DNA from: Candidatus Nitrosopelagicus sp.
GTDB lineage: Archaea > Thermoproteota > Nitrososphaeria > Nitrososphaerales > Nitrosopumilaceae
NCBI GenBank assembly: GCA_028344155.1
Contig: JAOMAI010000001.1
Location: 1 to 64,000 of the forward strand
Direction: 5' to 3'
Length of the DNA: 64,000 bases
Position 1 is the stretch's first letter. The number at the start of each line of letters is the position of its first letter. Positions 59,632 to 64,000 of the stretch are shown in pieces. The translations under genes were made by a program, and so were the position numbers. Below the pieces are notes generated by a model, which was not told where the DNA came from, searched no databases, and saw only the letters and a list, made by a program, of their open reading frames with translations.

Positions 59632-60014
59632 TGAATCAAAAAACAACAATTCAAATTTTCTGTCAAATCAATCCTTCTGAAGATCCTGAAAAAGTAAAAT
59701 CTGCAATAAATAACATTTTTCCTGAAATAGAATTAGAAATATCTGATGCAGAAATTAGTGGAAAAACAAATAATTTTTCAATTCTGTCACAAATTTCAAA
59801 ATCAATTCATGAAAAAAACACCAAAAACACCTATCAACGTATTCTCAAAAAAAATAGTGACGGTGACTCCACTTGGTTTTATCTCAATAAACAGGCAGCA
59901 TTTGTAAATACTGTAGCCTTATGCAGTGAAGCAAACGAATCATCTTTAGGCCCAATTAAGATAATTTTACGCTCAAACGACATAGAACAAGTAATTGATT
60001 CTATCACAAATTAG
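59631..60014 (+). CDS. UPF0201 family putative RNA-binding protein
   Basis: 127 residues. The N-terminal QINPSEDPEKVKSAINNIFP, the middle FYLNKQAAFVNTVALCSE and the end SSLGPIKIILRSND match UPF0201 (COG1325), which has an L5/ribosomal-like fold and is linked by sequence to exosome-associated RNA binding. Translationally coupled to the UPF0200 gene, a pairing seen in several archaea. Confidence 0.88.
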   Translation: MNQKTTIQIFCQINPSEDPEKVKSAINNIFPEIELEISDAEISGKTNNFSILSQISKSIHEKNTKNTYQRILKKNSDGDSTWFYLNKQAAFVNTVALCSEANESSLGPIKIILRSNDIEQVIDSITN

Positions 60015-60091
60015 ACAACTAACTATTTCTATCCATTTTGAGAGCTTTTTTTTAGCTCAGTTATGAAAAATCGATTTTTACAGCATTTGTT

Positions 60092-60379
60092 ATGAAAATA
60101 CAATTAGCAATAATTGGCGCAGTATTGATAGCTGGTGGAATTTTATTCTTACCTGAAACAATGAGTCAATTTCCTGCAGGCACATTAGTTCTTGATGCAT
60201 TAGTTGCAGATGCCACTAACATTAAGGAATACAATCAGCATACAAGCCAAGTTGGTGATACATTGTATGATGTTGGATTAAAGGCAGGAGATACAGTAGT
60301 AGATGTTGCAGGTCAAGTTGAAAACACTATTGATGAAACAGAAATCCCTGAGATTGACTTTCTAAAATTTGATGAATAA
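60092..60379 (+). CDS. Small single-pass membrane protein
   Basis: 95 residues: one helix (IQLAIIGAVLIAGGILFLP), then an acidic outer segment with a repeated GD.LYDVG/GDTVVDVAG pattern. Possibly an amphipathic scaffold. No family recognised. Converges with rnz, 1 base apart. Confidence 0.62.
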   Translation: MKIQLAIIGAVLIAGGILFLPETMSQFPAGTLVLDALVADATNIKEYNQHTSQVGDTLYDVGLKAGDTVVDVAGQVENTIDETEIPEIDFLKFDE

Positions 60380-60380
60380 T

Positions 60381-61277
60381 CTAAATTTCAATTTCAAGTA
60401 GATCTTTTGCAGCTATAACTGACTCATGAATCTGTTTTGCTTCATTTAGTAAAATTGATTCGTCATTATATCTTGCTGAAAAGTGTGTTAAAATAAGATT
60501 TTTTACATTTGCATTTTTTGCCAATTCTGCTGCTTCTTTTGCAGTTGAATGATTTGTCTCAATCGCTCTATCTTTTAGTTCATATGAAAATGTACAATCA
60601 AAGCTCATGTAGTCACTATTTTTGAAAAACGCTTGTAATTTTTCAGTAGGACGTGTATCACCTGAAATTCCAATTTTCTTACCTGGTCTTTTTTCACCTG
60701 TTACTTGTGACGAGTTAATTTTTTTACCCTCTACTTCTACGGAATTACCATTTTGTAACTCCTGCCATAATTTTCCTTCCGGAATTCCTAACTCTTTTGC
60801 TTTCTCTGGATAAAAGACACCAGCTCTTTCATTTTCTTCAAAACAATATGAATACGCAGTAATTCCATGTTGTGCCTCACAACAATTTATCTGATAATCT
60901 TTTTCGTTAACAACATTGCCTTCATTTACAATTGTTATAAAAATAGGAAATGGTAATCCAAAATTTAATACTTTGATATTTGCAGTAATGAATTCTTCAA
61001 TTCCAGCTGGGCCGTAAATCTCAACTACTTCTGTTCTTTTTTGTAATGACATTGTTTGTAAAAGACCCAAGACACCCAAACAATGATCTCCATGTAGATG
61101 TGTGACAAATATTTTCATTTTTTTATTCCATGGTAAACCTGCTTTCAAATATGCAACTTGAGCTCCTTCTCCTGCATCAAACATTAAAACTTCATTTTCA
61201 CGAACAAGACAAATGCATGTTAATGAACGATCAACGGTCGGTGCAGCAGCTGAAGTTCCAAGATAAACTATTTTCAT
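60381..61277 (-). CDS. rnz: Ribonuclease Z (tRNA 3' endonuclease)
   Basis: Removes the 3' trailer of pre-tRNAs before CCA addition. Metallo-beta-lactamase fold with HLHGDH at 60-65, the GISGDTRPTE segment and a late HFSARY motif. 298 residues, the short RNase Z form. Works just before Cca in tRNA maturation. 10 bases downstream of prs. Confidence 0.93.
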   Translation of the reverse strand: MKIVYLGTSAAAPTVDRSLTCICLVRENEVLMFDAGEGAQVAYLKAGLPWNKKMKIFVTHLHGDHCLGVLGLLQTMSLQKRTEVVEIYGPAGIEEFITANIKVLNFGLPFPIFITIVNEGNVVNEKDYQINCCEAQHGITAYSYCFEENERAGVFYPEKAKELGIPEGKLWQELQNGNSVEVEGKKINSSQVTGEKRPGKKIGISGDTRPTEKLQAFFKNSDYMSFDCTFSYELKDRAIETNHSTAKEAAELAKNANVKNLILTHFSARYNDESILLNEAKQIHESVIAAKDLLEIEI

Positions 61278-61287
61278 AATGTTATTT

Positions 61288-62163
61288 TCATCTCAATGCA
61301 TCAGAAATAACTCTTGATACATCTACTTTTGCTGATTCACCAGGTATGGTGTTTGTACTAATAATTTGAGTAACACCTGCATTTTTGATCTTTTTTGTAG
61401 CATCATTAACCAATAATGCATGCGTACAAGCAACAAAAACACGTCTGCATTTTTGTTTCTTTAAAAATTGGGTTGCTTTCATAATACTGCCTCCAGTACT
61501 AACCATATCATCTACCAGGATTAAATCTCTATTTTTCACATCAACTTTACCGGAAAGAATATTCACTTTTCCAGTTTTTCTGTCTCTATGTTTTTTCAAT
61601 GCAATGAAATCTGTTTTTAAAAGATTAGAAAATTTTTCAGCTCTTTCTTTACCTCCTAAATCTGGAGATACAACCAATGGATCTTTCATTTTCATTTTCT
61701 TAAAATGTTTGACTAGTACTTCCATTGCAGAAACATTTTCTGATGGAATTTTTAATTCTTTTAATGCTAATTTACTATGAATGTCGACTGTGAGAATTTT
61801 CTTTACACCTGCTGCTTTGAGTAATTTTCCAACCACACCTATAGTGATTATTTCTCCACCAAGAAATTCTCTATCTTGTCTTGCATATCCCATGTAAGGA
61901 ATTACTGCATATACTTTTGAAGAAAATTTTTGCACCTTTGAAACAATGCTCAATAATTCTAAAAGATTTGAATCAACTGGTGGGTTAGTTGATTGAACAA
62001 CTATTACTATACTCTTTTTTGGAATTTGGTTAATTGTTATTTTACTTTCTCCATCAGGAAATATTTTCTTCTCAGTTTTGATATAGGGTGATTTTAATTT
62101 TCTAGCAATTCTTTTAGCTAAATCTGATGATGCATCTCCACCAATAATTGTAAACTTTGCCAT
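61288..62163 (-). CDS. prs: Ribose-phosphate pyrophosphokinase
   Basis: Makes PRPP from ribose 5-phosphate and ATP for nucleotide, His and Trp synthesis. 291 residues; YARQDREF near 95 and the PRPP loop LVDDMVSTGGSI are intact, with SPDLGGKERAEKF between. Archaeal class III-like length. Upstream of rnz in one unit. Confidence 0.94.
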   Translation of the reverse strand: MAKFTIIGGDASSDLAKRIARKLKSPYIKTEKKIFPDGESKITINQIPKKSIVIVVQSTNPPVDSNLLELLSIVSKVQKFSSKVYAVIPYMGYARQDREFLGGEIITIGVVGKLLKAAGVKKILTVDIHSKLALKELKIPSENVSAMEVLVKHFKKMKMKDPLVVSPDLGGKERAEKFSNLLKTDFIALKKHRDRKTGKVNILSGKVDVKNRDLILVDDMVSTGGSIMKATQFLKKQKCRRVFVACTHALLVNDATKKIKNAGVTQIISTNTIPGESAKVDVSRVISDALR

Positions 62164-62188
62164 TAAATCAACGAATCAAAACGGATTC

Positions 62189-62800
62189 TTAAGTTTTCGT
62201 AAGATTATTTTTGAGTCTAATTTCTTTTCTTTTAACTAAATAGCTCATTACTGCAACTATTACTACACCTACAATCTGAATTCCAAGCCAGTCTAATCCC
62301 TGAAATTTCACTGCTTCCAAGGTAAATGGTGAAAATAGTGGAAATTCTGTATCTGTTCTATATGCAACGTCTGCAAGGAAAATATCAAATGCAATATGTG
62401 ATAAAACAGCACCAAATGCAACTACACACAATCTCAAATCTTTTCCTCGAAGAATTAAGAAAAAAATCATTGATGCTATGATTGCAAATGGAATTGAATG
62501 ACTCATTCTTGAAACTAACTCAATATCTAAAAATTGTAGTAGATGATCCGCGTCTATCAAAATAGCAAAACTACCTCCAAGTACGATATATCTAATACTT
62601 AATGTGCCTAATCCTATTACTGCACCCCAGAAAATATGCCCGACTATGTGCTCGATAGTAATTCCACTGACTACTAGTGGATTGCCAATCACTGACGTAT
62701 GCTCACTTGATGGAAATAATCCTCCAATTATTGAAAATCCAAATGAAATTAAACCAAAAATTATTGAATTTTTTAAAATGAATTTAATATGGTCTTTCAA
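62189..62800 (-). CDS. Membrane-bound metal-dependent hydrolase-like protein
   Basis: 203 residues, about five helices. DADHLLQF and later HIAFDIFLADVAY carry the His/Asp pattern of the YdjM/LexA-regulated membrane hydrolase family (DUF457). Substrate unknown; family members are tied to phospholipid or envelope stress only loosely. Confidence 0.75.
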   Translation of the reverse strand: MKDHIKFILKNSIIFGLISFGFSIIGGLFPSSEHTSVIGNPLVVSGITIEHIVGHIFWGAVIGLGTLSIRYIVLGGSFAILIDADHLLQFLDIELVSRMSHSIPFAIIASMIFFLILRGKDLRLCVVAFGAVLSHIAFDIFLADVAYRTDTEFPLFSPFTLEAVKFQGLDWLGIQIVGVVIVAVMSYLVKRKEIRLKNNLTKT

Positions 62801-62836
62801 TATGTACTTTCATTTTTTTAATTAAATTAATCATTA

Positions 62837-64000
62837 CTATTCATCTCCTGCTTCGCCGCGACCTAAATCGCCTAATCCATACTCATCCATTACTTCATTA
62901 CGTTTGGAATCTAATTGATTAATTTCCTGTTCTTCACGTTTTTCATCACCTTGGTAAACTGTACGTATTGGCCATGGTATTCTAATGTCATACTTTTTGA
63001 ACTCTTCATACATAATCAAACGCATATCACTTTTTGTCTTGAATTGTGCACCATAATCTCTTACGTAAACCCACATTGAAAAGTCCAAAGATGAATCATT
63101 GAACTTGTCAAATCGTACCACTGGTTGTGTTACATCTACGTGAATGTCTTTGTCACATCCACAACTAGGTTTGTTTTCTTCAAGATATGGGCATCTATTT
63201 TGTCTCACAAGATGTCTTCCTCTAGCATCTGTAGCTTCAATCATAGCACGTTTTCCAACTTTAACTAAAATTGATGTAACTTGTCTTGGATTATTCAGAT
63301 ATGATACACCAACATTTACTACTGCAGGAACAAGTTTGATTTCTTTTGTATAATTAATTATTTCTGCGCTAACCAATTGTCGTGTAGGGATAATTGCAAC
63401 TGATTCATTTAATCCATGACGAATGTATGTCACTCTTGGTGTAATTTTATGTACATATCCATTATATCCACTTTGTAATTGTATTCTATCTCCCTCTTTT
63501 ACAACCTTATCTTTTCTGATAAGAATATAAGAAAAATAATTTTCTAACGTTTCTTTTAGTGCTAATCCAATACCAAATGCAAGTCCTCCTGTCGCAGTTG
63601 CCAGAACTATCAAATCCACTTCCCACCATGATACTACTCCAACTAATACTCCAACAAAAATTAAAATTGGTAAAACCTGTTTTGCAGATTTTGGAACACC
63701 TTCTTTTTGTTTACGTGAGTGTCCTGGTGGTTTATTTCCTGAAATTATTGACTCAAAACCTGAATTTCTTTTCTGTTCTCTCCAAATATCTATAGGATAA
63801 ATCTCCTCAGGTAATACGCCTGGAAATAATTTCCTTCCTGATACATTCTTTCCAGTTACACAAGCTTCAAAGTATAACTGATATTTTTTGCGTTCAGATT
63901 TTTTCCACTTCTCATAAGGTTCTTTAGAATTTTTTTCATAGCTCCCAATAGGAGCTCCTCTTGATGTACGAAAATTCTCTAAATATTGTATTCCTTCTTC
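62837..64000 (-). CDS. MscS-type mechanosensitive channel (partial)
   Basis: The frame stays open to the right edge, so the N-terminus is missing; the GTG at 63619 is internal. Visible: two helices (about LPILIFVGVLVGVVSWWEV, then the pore helix with GGLAFGIGLALKETLENYF), the beta domain VKEGDRIQLQSGYNGYVHKITPRVT, and the C-terminal alpha/beta cage. A Cys-rich insert (RCPYLEE, SCGCDKD) interrupts the beta/cage region. The extension before the helices is basic and soluble. Confidence 0.88.
   Translation of the reverse strand, partial: EEGIQYLENFRTSRGAPIGSYEKNSKEPYEKWKKSERKKYQLYFEACVTGKNVSGRKLFPGVLPEEIYPIDIWREQKRNSGFESIISGNKPPGHSRKQKEGVPKSAKQVLPILIFVGVLVGVVSWWEVDLIVLATATGGLAFGIGLALKETLENYFSYILIRKDKVVKEGDRIQLQSGYNGYVHKITPRVTYIRHGLNESVAIIPTRQLVSAEIINYTKEIKLVPAVVNVGVSYLNNPRQVTSILVKVGKRAMIEATDARGRHLVRQNRCPYLEENKPSCGCDKDIHVDVTQPVVRFDKFNDSSLDFSMWVYVRDYGAQFKTKSDMRLIMYEEFKKYDIRIPWPIRTVYQGDEKREEQEINQLDSKRNEVMDEYGLGDLGRGEAGDE

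Noticed and set aside
1-64000. CRISPR array, insertion sequence or prophage
   Set aside because: No regularly spaced repeats, transposase, integrase or phage structural genes were seen on either strand.

Overview
This window is chromosomal DNA of an archaeon, most probably a marine ammonia-oxidising member of Nitrososphaerota (Thaumarchaeota) close to Nitrosopumilus. The evidence is strong AT richness, an archaeal information-processing set (TFB, TFS, RNA polymerase subunit L, PCNA, both subunits of DNA polymerase D, GINS, Orc1/Cdc6, aCPSF1, thermosome, proteasome) and the ether-lipid enzymes G1P dehydrogenase and GGGP synthase. Thaumarchaeal surface-protein signatures (IPEW...AGWW repeats, a CFI-box tail), a dispersed cobalamin pathway (bluB, cobJ, cbiE) and TATA boxes about 26 nt upstream of start codons (leaderless transcripts) fit the same assignment. 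No amo, rRNA, CRISPR, insertion sequence or prophage genes are visible. The genus is inferred, not proven.

Layout. 1-7.5 kb: 3' end of an M24 peptidase, SepF, the psmB-aCPSF1 operon, G1P dehydrogenase, an FKBP isomerase, a class V aminotransferase, nadM and a CopD-like membrane protein. 7.5-16.5 kb: two tRNAs (Val-GAC, Arg-CCU), bluB, a flavin reductase, a cyclophilin, a PfkB kinase, an all-alpha NTP pyrophosphatase and several thaumarchaeal membrane or secreted proteins and regulators. 16.5-25.8 kb: TyrRS, cobJ, aspartokinase, the pcn/tfs/rpoL run, a tandem pair of 50-residue microproteins, a dual-specificity phosphatase, a ferredoxin, a RecA-like relic and a NifS-like aminotransferase. 25.8-31 kb: small zinc proteins including a duplicated CxxC-x17-CxxC/RGG protein, Hsp20, a Na+/H+ antiporter and TFB. 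31-42 kb: two large secreted proteins, a cbiE/HEPN/AN1 run, GINS, glutamine synthetase, thermosome and SHMT. 42-52 kb: GGGP synthase with the PolD large subunit, small DNA-binding proteins, a probable replication origin with ORB-like repeats, Orc1/Cdc6 and the PolD small subunit. 52-64 kb: an SDR, a large membrane protein, an RNA-repair-type operon (thpR, cca, and a protein kinase fused to an AlkA-type glycosylase), UPF0200/UPF0201, RNase Z, PRPP synthetase and an MscS channel running off the right edge.

The genes cooperate mainly in replication (origin, Orc1, PolD, PCNA and GINS within about 30 kb), transcription (TFB, TFS, RpoL, aCPSF1), protein folding and turnover (proteasome, thermosome, Hsp20, three peptidyl-prolyl isomerases) and core metabolism (lipids, NAD, cobalamin, aspartate-family amino acids, Gln, Gly/Ser, PRPP). 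The least conventional parts are the origin-proximal small genes with palindromes at 46.6-48.9 kb, the kinase-glycosylase fusion, the microprotein pair and a set of very small Cys-rich proteins.
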